This document shows, piece by piece, positions 1 through 6,219 of a stretch of DNA of 8,665 bases. Every line of letters begins with the position of its first letter. Position 1 is the first letter of the stretch. The DNA lies in contig CBDUXZ010000061.1 in NCBI GenBank assembly GCA_965371325.1, positions 1-8,665 on the forward strand, given 5' to 3'. This DNA is from CBDUXZ01 sp965371325 [NCBI: uncultured bacterium]. Lineage in GTDB: Bacteria; JAUYMQ01. The notes under the pieces were generated by a model, which saw nothing but the letters and a program-made list of their open reading frames with translations, was not told the DNA's origin and made no database searches. The position numbers and the translations under genes were made by a program.

Positions 1-1070
1 ACCGCATCGACGGCATCCTCTACGAAGTTCTGAAACCGCCGAAGCGCCTGCAGTCCAGCATCACCTCACGGGTCAAGATCATGGGGCGGTTGAACATCGC
101 CGAGAAGCGATTGCCACAGGACGGGCGGATTCGAATCAAGATCGCGGGACGGGACATCGACATTCGCCTCTCGACGATCCCGACCAGCTTCGGTGAGCGG
201 GTCGTCATGCGGCTCCTCGATCGATCGAACGTGATGCTGGAACTCTCACAAATCGGTTTCACGCCCGACCAGCTCGAGACGACCGCCAAGCTCATCAAAC
301 GAAGCCACGGCATCATCCTCGTCACGGGACCGACCGGGAGCGGCAAGACCACGACGCTCTACGCGGCGCTGGAGAAGATCAACACGCCGGACAAGAACAT
401 CATCACGGTTGAGGATCCGGTCGAGTACCAGCTCGAGGGGATCGGGCAGATCCAGGTCAACCCGAAGATTAACCTGACTTTCGCGAATGCCCTCCGGTCC
501 ATCCTGCGGCAGGACCCGGATGTTATTCTCATCGGTGAAACGCGCGATCTCGAAACGGCCGAGATCGCCATCCAGGCATCACTCACCGGTCACCTTGTGT
601 TCAGCACCCTCCACACGAACGACGCCTCGGGTGCCATCACGCGGCTCATTGACATGGGGATCGAACCTTTCCTCGTGTCCAGCTCTCTCGTGGCCATCTA
701 CGCGCAGCGGCTTGTGCGTCTTGTCTGCGGGAAGTGTGCAGAGCGCTCTGACCTGACTGATCTCGAGCTTCAGCAGCTCGGGCTCGGCGCTTCGGCCGCC
801 GGAAACGGCGGCGTATCTCGCGCCAGGGGATGCGAGAGCTGCCTGAACACCGGCTACGCCGGGCGGGCGGCCATTTATGAAATCCTGCTCGTCGATGATG
901 CGATCCGCACGCTTGTCCTCAAGAATGCCGACTCGAACACGATCAAACGGGCGGCCCTGCAAAACGGCATGAAAACCCTGCGAATGGACGGCGCGCAACG
1001 CGTGCTGGCGGGCGCCACGACGACAGAGGAAGTGCTGCGCGTGACGGCGGACGACGAGATCAACCTCTAG
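1..1070 (+). CDS. gspE: T2SS cytoplasmic ATPase GspE, 5'-truncated by window
   Basis: This is the secretion ATPase that powers pseudopilus assembly from the cytoplasmic face, docked on GspL. The reading frame is open from position 3 and 355 residues are visible; the family is usually about 500-570, so the N-terminal GspL-binding region lies outside the window. The ATG at 81 is internal, because conserved GspE sequence ([16 protein letters not shown]) precedes it. Fragment residues: N2-domain motif [11 protein letters not shown] about 33-43; Walker A GPTGSGKT 109-116 (bases 327-350); Asp box TVEDPVEY about 135-142; Walker [10 protein letters not shown] 171-179; His box [12 protein letters not shown] 197-208; a CxxC...CxxC zinc-binding pair at Cys242/245 and Cys277/280; and the C-terminal motif EEVLRVT. 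The tetracysteine module is typical of GspE/PilB and argues against PilT. PilB is excluded mainly by the following gspF-M genes. No catalytic motif in the visible part is missing. Confidence 0.97.
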   Translation, partial: RIDGILYEVLKPPKRLQSSITSRVKIMGRLNIAEKRLPQDGRIRIKIAGRDIDIRLSTIPTSFGERVVMRLLDRSNVMLELSQIGFTPDQLETTAKLIKRSHGIILVTGPTGSGKTTTLYAALEKINTPDKNIITVEDPVEYQLEGIGQIQVNPKINLTFANALRSILRQDPDVILIGETRDLETAEIAIQASLTGHLVFSTLHTNDASGAITRLIDMGIEPFLVSSSLVAIYAQRLVRLVCGKCAERSDLTDLELQQLGLGASAAGNGGVSRARGCESCLNTGYAGRAAIYEILLVDDAIRTLVLKNADSNTIKRAALQNGMKTLRMDGAQRVLAGATTTEEVLRVTADDEINL

Positions 1071-1137
1071 GTTCCACCCTCCCCCATCGCGCCACGAGGC
1101 GGGCGGCGATCGCGGGATCAGGGACACTGAAGGGTCG

Positions 1138-2391
1138 ATGGCGGTTTTCGTTTACAAGGGGCTCGATGCCTCCGGGGAGAGCACCCAGGGGATCATCGAC
1201 GCCGATTCCCCCAAACTTGCCCGGCTGAAGCTCCGCAAGACGGGCGTGTTCACGACTGACCTCACCGAGGAGCAGCAGCGCACGCCCGGTGGCGCCCGGG
1301 GCGCGATCCTCGGCGAAGCCCTCCAGAAACAATTCTCCTTCAGAGAGATATTCGGTCGGGTAAGCGAGGAGGAGAAGTCCGTCGTCACACGCCAGATGGC
1401 CACGCTCGTCGGGGCGGGCATCCCCCTCGTCGAAGCGCTCACCGCGCTCATCGATCAGGTCGATAATCCGAAACTCAAGGTGGTGGTGGGGCAGGTGCGC
1501 CAGCGGGTGAACGAGGGCGCATCGCTTGCCGACGCGATGGCCCAGCATTCAGGAATTTTCTCTCCCCTCTACGTGAACATGGTCCGGGCGGGAGAGGCGG
1601 GCGGCGCCCTCGAGGTGGTTCTCGAGCGCCTCGCCGACTACCTCGAAAACCAGGTACGGCTCAGGAACCGGGTATCGGCGGCCACCGTCTACCCGATGGT
1701 GATGTCCGTGATGGCCGTGATCTTCATCGGGGTGCTCGTCACCTTCGTGGTTCCCAAGCTCACCGAGATTTTCAAGACCCTCAACCAGCCGCTTCCCTTC
1801 GCCACCATTCTTCTTATTCGTGTCTCTGATTTCATGGCCGCGTGGTGGTGGGCGGTGCTGCTTGTCACCGGGTTGCTCTGGTTCCTGTTCCGGCGCTGGA
1901 AGACGACCGAGACGGGGAGGCCCGTCTGGGACACTTTTGTGCTCCGGATCCCCGGCGTGGGCCGCCTGGTCCGGACCGTCGCGGTGGCTCGTTTTTCGAA
2001 GACCCTGGCCACGCTTCTGGCGAGCGGGCTCCCCCTTATTCAAGCCCTCGAAATTGTTCGAAACATAGTCAATAATGCGGTGCTGGAGAAAGCGCTGGAT
2101 GATGCGCGCGAAAGCATCACCGAGGGCGCCAGCATCGCGCAGCCGATGGCGGCCAGCCGGCAGTTTCCGCCGCTGCTGACGCACATGATTGCAATCGGAG
2201 AGCGCTCAGGGGAGCTCGAGAGAATGCTGGCGAAGGTCGCAGAAGCCTATGACAACGAGGTCGAGACGACGATCGCGAAGATGACCTCATGGCTCGAACC
2301 GGTCATGATTTTGATTATGGCAGGTATCGTCGGGATGATCATCGTTTCGATCCTCATCCCGATCTTCAACATCAACCAGGTCATCGGCTGA
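1138..2391 (+). CDS. gspF: T2SS inner-membrane platform protein GspF
   Basis: GspF is the polytopic core of the inner-membrane platform, thought to couple GspE ATPase motion to insertion of pseudopilin subunits. The 417 residues match the usual length of about 400. The N-terminus MAVFVYKGLDASG fits the family's characteristic start, which supports the ATG at 1138. Two repeated cytoplasmic GspF domains are visible, about 80-205 (VTRQMATLVGAGIPLVEAL) and about 283-408 (ARFSKTLATLLASGLPLIQAL). Hydrophobic segments lie at about 183-206, 233-252 and 386-410, the standard three-helix topology. The gene follows gspE after 67 bp. A GAAGGG Shine-Dalgarno-like sequence (1129-1134) sits only 3 nt from the ATG, closer than ideal. 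PilC of type IV pili is homologous, but the pseudopilin genes downstream assign it to T2SS. Confidence 0.97.
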   Translation: MAVFVYKGLDASGESTQGIIDADSPKLARLKLRKTGVFTTDLTEEQQRTPGGARGAILGEALQKQFSFREIFGRVSEEEKSVVTRQMATLVGAGIPLVEALTALIDQVDNPKLKVVVGQVRQRVNEGASLADAMAQHSGIFSPLYVNMVRAGEAGGALEVVLERLADYLENQVRLRNRVSAATVYPMVMSVMAVIFIGVLVTFVVPKLTEIFKTLNQPLPFATILLIRVSDFMAAWWWAVLLVTGLLWFLFRRWKTTETGRPVWDTFVLRIPGVGRLVRTVAVARFSKTLATLLASGLPLIQALEIVRNIVNNAVLEKALDDARESITEGASIAQPMAASRQFPPLLTHMIAIGERSGELERMLAKVAEAYDNEVETTIAKMTSWLEPVMILIMAGIVGMIIVSILIPIFNINQVIG

Positions 2392-2439
2392 GCGACGGCG
2401 TCCGGCGCCGCATCGCCTGGTGGTGGCACGAGGTTTGGC

Positions 2440-2931
2440 ATGAACGAGAAGCAGAGGAAATTTCTGCGGGCACGGTCCGGTTTCACCCTTATCGAGATCA
2501 TGGTGGTGGTGGTCATCATCGGACTGTTGCTCACCGTCGTGGCGAGCAACATCATCGGGCAGCTCGGAACCGCCGAGAAGGTGAAATCCCAGGCGGATAT
2601 CCAGGGGCTGGAGACCGCACTTGCGCAGTACCGCCTCGACAATGGCTTCTTCCCGACCACCGAGCAGGGGCTGGAGGCGCTCATCCAGAAGCCCACGGGC
2701 GAGCCGGTCCCCTTTGCCTGGCACGGGCCCTACCTGAAGGGGCATACCGAGGTGCCGAGGGACCGGTGGGGAAACGAGTACCTCTACCTCAGCCCCGGCG
2801 TGCACAACGCCAACAGCTATGATGTCTGGACCCGCGGGAGCGATGGCCAGGACGGCGGCGAGGACGCCGGGGCCGACATCGGCAACTGGCAGCCGCCGGC
2901 CGGAGAAGGCCAGGCGACCGCCGCCCGATGA
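2440..2931 (+). CDS. gspG: Major pseudopilin GspG
   Basis: GspG is the main subunit of the periplasmic pseudopilus. The 163-residue precursor has a 14-residue basic leader ending in Gly14. It is followed by the class III signal FTLIEIM with Phe15 as mature residue 1 and Glu at mature position 5, as required for prepilin-peptidase cleavage and N-methylation. A hydrophobic helix spans about 15-38. Family landmarks are NGFFPTTEQGLEAL (68-81), RWGNEYLYLSPG (109-120) and the Asp/Gly-rich C-terminal loop (about 128-150, ending DIGNW), which forms the calcium site in GspG. Asp-Arg-Trp-Gly at 108-111 replaces the usual Asp-Pro-Trp-Gly. A tail of 13 residues follows DIGNW. GAGG at 2430-2433 lies 6 nt before the ATG. 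The gene follows gspF by 48 bp and its stop overlaps the gspH start (ATGA). Confidence 0.97.
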   Translation: MNEKQRKFLRARSGFTLIEIMVVVVIIGLLLTVVASNIIGQLGTAEKVKSQADIQGLETALAQYRLDNGFFPTTEQGLEALIQKPTGEPVPFAWHGPYLKGHTEVPRDRWGNEYLYLSPGVHNANSYDVWTRGSDGQDGGEDAGADIGNWQPPAGEGQATAAR

Positions 2932-3599
2932 CACGAGGCTCACGGAACACCGGGCCGATTCCCCCGCGAGCGGTCCGCGAGCAGGGCTTCACCCTGATTG
3001 AGATCATGATGGTCTTGCTGCTGATCGCCATGGTCTTTACGCTGGTGATCCCGCAGTTCGAGGCCCGCACCCACGCCGAACTCAAGCGAAGCGCCCTGCG
3101 GCTTGCCGCGACTATCGAACACACCTTCCACCAATCCGCCTTCAGACGGGAAACCCTCAGGCTGCACTACGATCTGGAAGGTTCACGCTACTGGCTCGAC
3201 CGCTTCGTGGATCCGGCGGCAAAAAAGGACCGGCTTGCGTTCGACGCGGGAGGCCCTTCGGGGAAAGACGATTTCGATCGCGCCCCGGAGGAAGACGAAG
3301 ACGTCGAAAACCCGGAAAAATCCCACTACGTCATGGATCGCAAAATCCTGGCGGAGCCCGTCACCCTGCCGGACGGCGTCTTCATCACGTCCGTGAGCAC
3401 GCAGTATCTCGAGGAAGCCACCGAGGGGGAGGCCTTCACACACTTTTTTCCCGACGGGTACGCCGAGCCCACGGTCCTCTACATGGCCGACACAAGCGGC
3501 GGTGAGTACACGCTTTACGTTTCACCTATCAGCGGCCGCGTGAAGGTTCTTCCGGGACATAAAGAGTTCCAGGTGGAGATGAAGGAGGAGCGGACGTGA
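2928..3599 (+). CDS. gspH: Minor pseudopilin GspH
   Basis: GspH is a minor pseudopilin that bridges the pseudopilus tip complex (I-J-K) and the GspG shaft. The 223-residue precursor has a long leader ending at Gly20, then FTLIEIM with Phe as mature residue 1 and Glu5 present, and a hydrophobic helix at about 21-42. The C-terminal half carries the GspH motif FFPDGYAEPTVLYM (173-186), followed by strands ending in SGRVKVLPG. An acidic stretch at about 114-130 (DDFDRAPEEDEDVENPE) lies in the globular domain, probably as an exposed loop. The ATG overlaps the gspG stop (ATGA) and no Shine-Dalgarno sequence lies close upstream, so translation probably depends on coupling to gspG. No other in-frame start near the leader looks better. 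The assignment rests on the FFPDG motif and gene order. Confidence 0.9.
   Translation: MTRGSRNTGPIPPRAVREQGFTLIEIMMVLLLIAMVFTLVIPQFEARTHAELKRSALRLAATIEHTFHQSAFRRETLRLHYDLEGSRYWLDRFVDPAAKKDRLAFDAGGPSGKDDFDRAPEEDEDVENPEKSHYVMDRKILAEPVTLPDGVFITSVSTQYLEEATEGEAFTHFFPDGYAEPTVLYMADTSGGEYTLYVSPISGRVKVLPGHKEFQVEMKEERT
3582..3588 (+). promoter_or_regulatory. Ribosome binding site of gspI
   Basis: AAGGAGG lies 7 nt before the GTG at 3596, inside the 3' end of gspH. It is the strongest Shine-Dalgarno match noticed in the window and decides the non-ATG start of gspI. Confidence 0.85.
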
Positions 3600-4096
3600 G
3601 CACGCGCGGTTTCACGCTCATCGAGGTCATGGCGGCCGTTGTCATTCTGGCAATCGCCCTTCTGAGCCTTCTCCGCGCGAACAACCAGACTATTTACCTC
3701 AAAGCTCACGCCCGGGACCTTACCACCGCCACGCTTCTCGCCCAGGAGAGACTCGCCGAGTTCCGCCTCGATCCCGATTCACTCGAAGAGGAGAGCGAGG
3801 GGGACTTCGGCGATCGTTTCCCCTACTGGCGCTGGATCGTGATGAAGGAAGAGGTGGAGACTCCTTTTAACTACTCCGACCTCGATTCCATCCAGACCGT
3901 CTCAGGCGCGCCGATCTCGGAGCAGAGAAGCGCGCAGCCACAGCAGTCCAGGCTCGGCCAGGAGAAACTCTCGACGCTCTACAAGCTCACGCTAACGGTT
4001 CTCTGGCCGGAAGGGGTTTCAGAAGGAGCGCTGTCAATCGTCGAGTACCTTGCGATCGCCCGGGAGGAACCGGTTTCGTTGGGAGGCCCGTCATGA
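3596..4096 (+). CDS. gspI: Minor pseudopilin GspI
   Basis: GspI is the minor pseudopilin that nucleates the I-J-K tip complex. The product is 166 residues. It starts at GTG 3596, overlapping the gspH stop as GTGA; a near-perfect AAGGAGG (3582-3588) 7 nt upstream fixes this start. The leader is only five residues (MSTRG), then FTLIEVM with Glu5 present and a hydrophobic helix at about 6-26. GDFGDRFPYWRW (69-80) is the typical GspI strand region with its conserved aromatic residues, and LYKLTLTVLWPEG (128-140) is a second family strand. The acidic stretch DSLEEESEGD (61-70) precedes the first strand. The family is usually about 120-130 residues, so this one is somewhat long; the extra length is mainly the insert at about 89-125. 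The gene overlaps gspJ by four bases. Confidence 0.93.
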   Translation: MSTRGFTLIEVMAAVVILAIALLSLLRANNQTIYLKAHARDLTTATLLAQERLAEFRLDPDSLEEESEGDFGDRFPYWRWIVMKEEVETPFNYSDLDSIQTVSGAPISEQRSAQPQQSRLGQEKLSTLYKLTLTVLWPEGVSEGALSIVEYLAIAREEPVSLGGPS

Positions 4097-4956
4097 GAGG
4101 GCGCGTGCAGCCCAGGGCGGGGTTTACGCTTCTCGAAGTAATGATGGCCCTGGTCATCACGGGATTGGTCCTGACAATGGTCTATTCGAGTTTCTCCGCC
4201 GTCATGGAAACGCGGGAGCGCGTTACCGCAGCGACGGACACCAACATGACGGCCCGGCTCGTACTCTCGCGCATGGCTCGCGAGATTGAGAGCGCATTCA
4301 TCGTGCAGCGCGCGCAGGACTCACCCCCCGAGTCCAGGTATACGCACTTTGAAGGCGGTCAGGACGAAATCGACGGGCTGGCGGCGGATCGAATATCCTT
4401 CACGACCTTCGCCCACACCAAGCGCGGGGTGGACGCCGATGAATCTGATCAGGGCATCATCTCCTATGAGGGCGGGTTGTTTCCCTCGGATGATGGGGGC
4501 GAAGACACTCTGGCCCTCATCCGGCGCGAATGGCGTCGCGTTGCGCCAGCAGGGGAAACACAGACCTACAAACCCGTTCCCCTTCCCATCGCGGAAGGGA
4601 TCGAGGGCTTCCGGCTCCGCTTCCTCGAGGAGGGGGGGGACTGGGTGACCGAGTGGAACTCGACTGATCTGCGAACCCTCGACACCCTTCCGGCCGCAGT
4701 CGAGATCACGCTCAGCCTGGCCGACGGACTCGGGGGGGTGAAGGAGTATCTCACCGTTGTCAATCCGCGAATCGATCCCATTGTCCGCGATAGCCTGCTC
4801 GGGACGGAGGGCGAAACGGTGATTGATGAAGAAGACGACGAGGAGATCAGCGGGACGGATGATAAGGCGACCGGCGATGCGCCGGCCGGAGGCGCGGCAA
4901 CCGGAACACCGGCGCGACCGGGGAGCCGGGAGGAGCCTCTTGAACCTGTACTCTAG
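4093..4956 (+). CDS. gspJ: Minor pseudopilin GspJ with C-terminal extension
   Basis: GspJ is a minor pseudopilin of the tip complex with GspI and GspK. The 287-residue precursor has a 10-residue leader (two Arg before the final RAG), cleavage after Gly10, then FTLLEVM with Glu5 and a hydrophobic helix at about 11-35. TARLVLSRMAREIESAF (53-69) is the usual amphipathic continuation. LPAAVEITLSL (199-209) is the characteristic late GspJ strand. The fold should end near residue 228. After that comes a tail of about 58 residues, first strongly acidic (IDEEDDEEISGTDD, 244-257), then Gly/Ala/Pro/Thr-rich; GspJ is usually about 200-240 residues in all. The ATG overlaps the gspI stop (ATGA) and has GGAGG (4082-4086) 6 nt upstream. 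The 3' end overlaps gspK by 17 bp. Confidence 0.93.
   Translation: MRGRVQPRAGFTLLEVMMALVITGLVLTMVYSSFSAVMETRERVTAATDTNMTARLVLSRMAREIESAFIVQRAQDSPPESRYTHFEGGQDEIDGLAADRISFTTFAHTKRGVDADESDQGIISYEGGLFPSDDGGEDTLALIRREWRRVAPAGETQTYKPVPLPIAEGIEGFRLRFLEEGGDWVTEWNSTDLRTLDTLPAAVEITLSLADGLGGVKEYLTVVNPRIDPIVRDSLLGTEGETVIDEEDDEEISGTDDKATGDAPAGGAATGTPARPGSREEPLEPVL
4929..4933 (+). promoter_or_regulatory. Ribosome binding site of gspK
   Basis: GGAGG lies 6 nt before the TTG at 4940, inside gspJ. Together with the pseudopilin leader that begins at this TTG, it fixes the gspK start and rejects the upstream ATG at 4823. Confidence 0.8.
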
Positions 4957-6064
4957 TGAGCGTGGCGCGGCTCTCCTCATGGTCGTGCTCGTCGTGACGC
5001 TGCTGACGGCGGTCATCGTTGATTTCAGCTACAGATCCCGGCTCGACGCCAGGCTCGCCGCCAATGTCCGCGACCATACTATCGCGGCCTCCCTCGCGCG
5101 ATCGGGCTACGAGGTGGCCCTGGCCCTGCTCCTGGAGGATGCGGCCGAAATCCAGGATCTGGGAAGGCACCGCGAGCTGCAGAAGTCCAGGGGAATCGCG
5201 GTCAGCGAGCTCCTCAGGCGGCAGCGGGGGCAGGCCGTGCAGGCGACGACGGTCGGGATCGATTCGCTCCAGGAGGGATGGGCGCGGATGGATCTCCTCG
5301 AAATTCCCCTCGAGGAAAACCAGCAGCTCCATGTGGAGGTGTCCGATCTCGCCGGGCGGATCAATCTGAACGCGATCATCACCCGGAATGAAGCGGGTGT
5401 CGAGAAACTGAACAAGCCGGTTTTCGAACAGCTCTTGACCCTTATCGATCAGTCGCTCGACAATCTCGGCCTCGATGACGGAGGGGAGATAGCGGATCTC
5501 AGCGCCGAAGATATCGCCTACGCGATTGCCGATTGGGTCGACGCGGACGAAATTCGCCTGTCGGACGGAAGCTTCGAGGATCAATATTACAACAGCCTCG
5601 AGCAGGCCTACTCGTCCAAGAACGGCCCCTTCGACTCGGTCGCGGAGATGCAACTCGTTGAGGGCGTGGATGACGATCTATATGCCGATCTCCGGAACTC
5701 GGTAACGGTCTATCCTTTCGCGGGGGGGGGTCAAATCAATGTCAACACGGCTCCGGAGAGTGTGCTGAAATCGATACGTTTCCGGGAAAGCCAGGCCACC
5801 GCGTCGCCGGAACCCCTCGGCGACGACGGTGTGGCCCGCATCCTGGGAGCGCGTGAAGAGGGCCTGGCGATCACCACCCTCCAGGAGTTCCTGGAGGTTC
5901 TCGGTTTCGACCCGGCGGCGGTCATTACTCCCGAGCCTGTCTTTGCCAGCAATTATTTCCTGATCAGGTCGGCCGGCCTGTTGGACGAGAGCGTCGCTCA
6001 CCTCGAAGTGGTGGTGGATCGATCGGACAGCTACCCCAGGGTACTCTACTGGCGGTCGGAGTGA
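4940..6064 (+). CDS. gspK: Minor pseudopilin GspK (tip), TTG start
   Basis: GspK is the large minor pseudopilin that caps the pseudopilus tip. With the TTG start at 4940 the protein has 374 residues and a normal nine-residue leader, MNLYSSERG, before AALLMVV. The GGAGG at 4929-4933, 6 nt upstream, supports this start. An in-frame ATG at 4823 would add 39 basic, non-signal-like residues lying inside gspJ and is rejected. Mature position 5 is Met14 rather than Glu, as expected because GspK is the pseudopilin that characteristically lacks Glu5. The hydrophobic helix covers about 10-28. Family landmarks are LAGRINLNAI (137-146), IADWVDADE (196-204), NGPFDSVAEMQLVEGV (228-243) and INVNTAPESVL (266-276), the last within a helix-hairpin-helix-like region. 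It is the last gene of the overlapping pseudopilin series and is followed by a 155-bp gap. Confidence 0.94.
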   Translation: MNLYSSERGAALLMVVLVVTLLTAVIVDFSYRSRLDARLAANVRDHTIAASLARSGYEVALALLLEDAAEIQDLGRHRELQKSRGIAVSELLRRQRGQAVQATTVGIDSLQEGWARMDLLEIPLEENQQLHVEVSDLAGRINLNAIITRNEAGVEKLNKPVFEQLLTLIDQSLDNLGLDDGGEIADLSAEDIAYAIADWVDADEIRLSDGSFEDQYYNSLEQAYSSKNGPFDSVAEMQLVEGVDDDLYADLRNSVTVYPFAGGGQINVNTAPESVLKSIRFRESQATASPEPLGDDGVARILGAREEGLAITTLQEFLEVLGFDPAAVITPEPVFASNYFLIRSAGLLDESVAHLEVVVDRSDSYPRVLYWRSE

Positions 6065-6068
6065 AGGA

Positions 6069-6115
6069 AAGGCCCGTTCGCGCCGATGTTACCGGTGGGG
6101 CCGGATTCGGGCCTT
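6069..6115 (+). repeat. Nested inverted repeat after gspK
   Basis: AAGGCCCG (6069-6076) is a perfect inverted repeat of CGGGCCTT (6108-6115). Inside it, CCGG (6092-6095) can pair with CCGG (6101-6104) around a five-base loop. The outer arm starts 5 bp after the gspK stop. No T-run follows, so it is not a standard intrinsic terminator. It could protect the 3' end of a gspE-K message or attenuate read-through; neither role is shown. Confidence 0.45.
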
Positions 6116-6120
6116 CTACA

Positions 6121-6161
6121 CCCCTGTGAGGGGGCGCGCTCGCGGATATGGCATGCGCGCC
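6121..6161 (+). repeat. Two mutually exclusive hairpins in gspK-gspL gap
   Basis: CCCCT (6121-6125) can pair with AGGGG (6129-6133) around a three-base loop. GGCGCGC (6133-6139) can pair with GCGCGCC (6155-6161) around a 15-base loop. The two stems share base 6133, so at full length they exclude each other. The region lies just upstream of the -10-like element. In GC-rich DNA short GC stems arise easily by chance. Confidence 0.3.
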
Positions 6162-6171
6162 GCAGCGGGCT

Positions 6172-6180
6172 TGCTAGAAT
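6172..6180 (+). promoter_or_regulatory. Candidate extended -10 promoter upstream of gspL
   Basis: TGC-TAGAAT matches the extended -10 form TGnTATAAT with five of six hexamer bases. It would place a transcript start near 6187, about 33 nt before the gspL TTG. No good -35 hexamer is present at 16-18 bp spacing, as is allowed for extended -10 promoters. The element lies in the only substantial gap of the cluster. A chance match is possible. Confidence 0.4.
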
Positions 6181-6208
6181 GAGCCGGAGCAGAGAGTCTC
6201 CGGGAGAA

Positions 6209-6213
6209 GGGAG
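6209..6213 (+). promoter_or_regulatory. Ribosome binding site of gspL
   Basis: GGGAG, in a purine-rich run from 6202 to 6217, sits 6 nt before the TTG at 6220. It supports this as the gspL start, since no ATG or GTG occurs in frame back to the TAG at 6175. Confidence 0.7.
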
Positions 6214-6219
6214 AAGGCG

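Noticed and set aside
1106-1113. GCGATCGC palindrome, the core of the cyanobacterial HIP1 repeat
   Set aside because: Only this copy was noticed in the window. HIP1 genomes carry it far more often, so it is likely chance in GC-rich DNA.
1071-1137. gspE-gspF gap as a promoter or terminator region
   Set aside because: No convincing -10/-35 pair or hairpin with a T-run is visible in these 67 bp, beyond the closely spaced purine-rich sequence before gspF.
1549-2184. Open frame of 211 codons on the - strand opposite gspF
   Set aside because: Its composition is rich in Arg, Gly, His and Pro with no family motifs. It is a shadow of the gspF frame.
4823-4939. Longer gspK start at ATG 4823
   Set aside because: The added 39 residues are basic, lie wholly inside gspJ and would bury the prepilin leader. 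The TTG at 4940 has a ribosome binding site and gives a normal leader.
4847-5653. Long open frame of 268 codons on the - strand, antisense to gspJ/gspK
   Set aside because: It overlaps the well-supported gspJ and gspK frames, has no recognisable domain, and long antisense open frames are expected in GC-rich genes.
2440-6064. A type IV pilus cluster rather than T2SS
   Set aside because: Five consecutive pseudopilins matching G, H, I, J and K, including the GspG calcium-loop region ending DIGNW and a large GspK lacking Glu5, are specific to T2SS.
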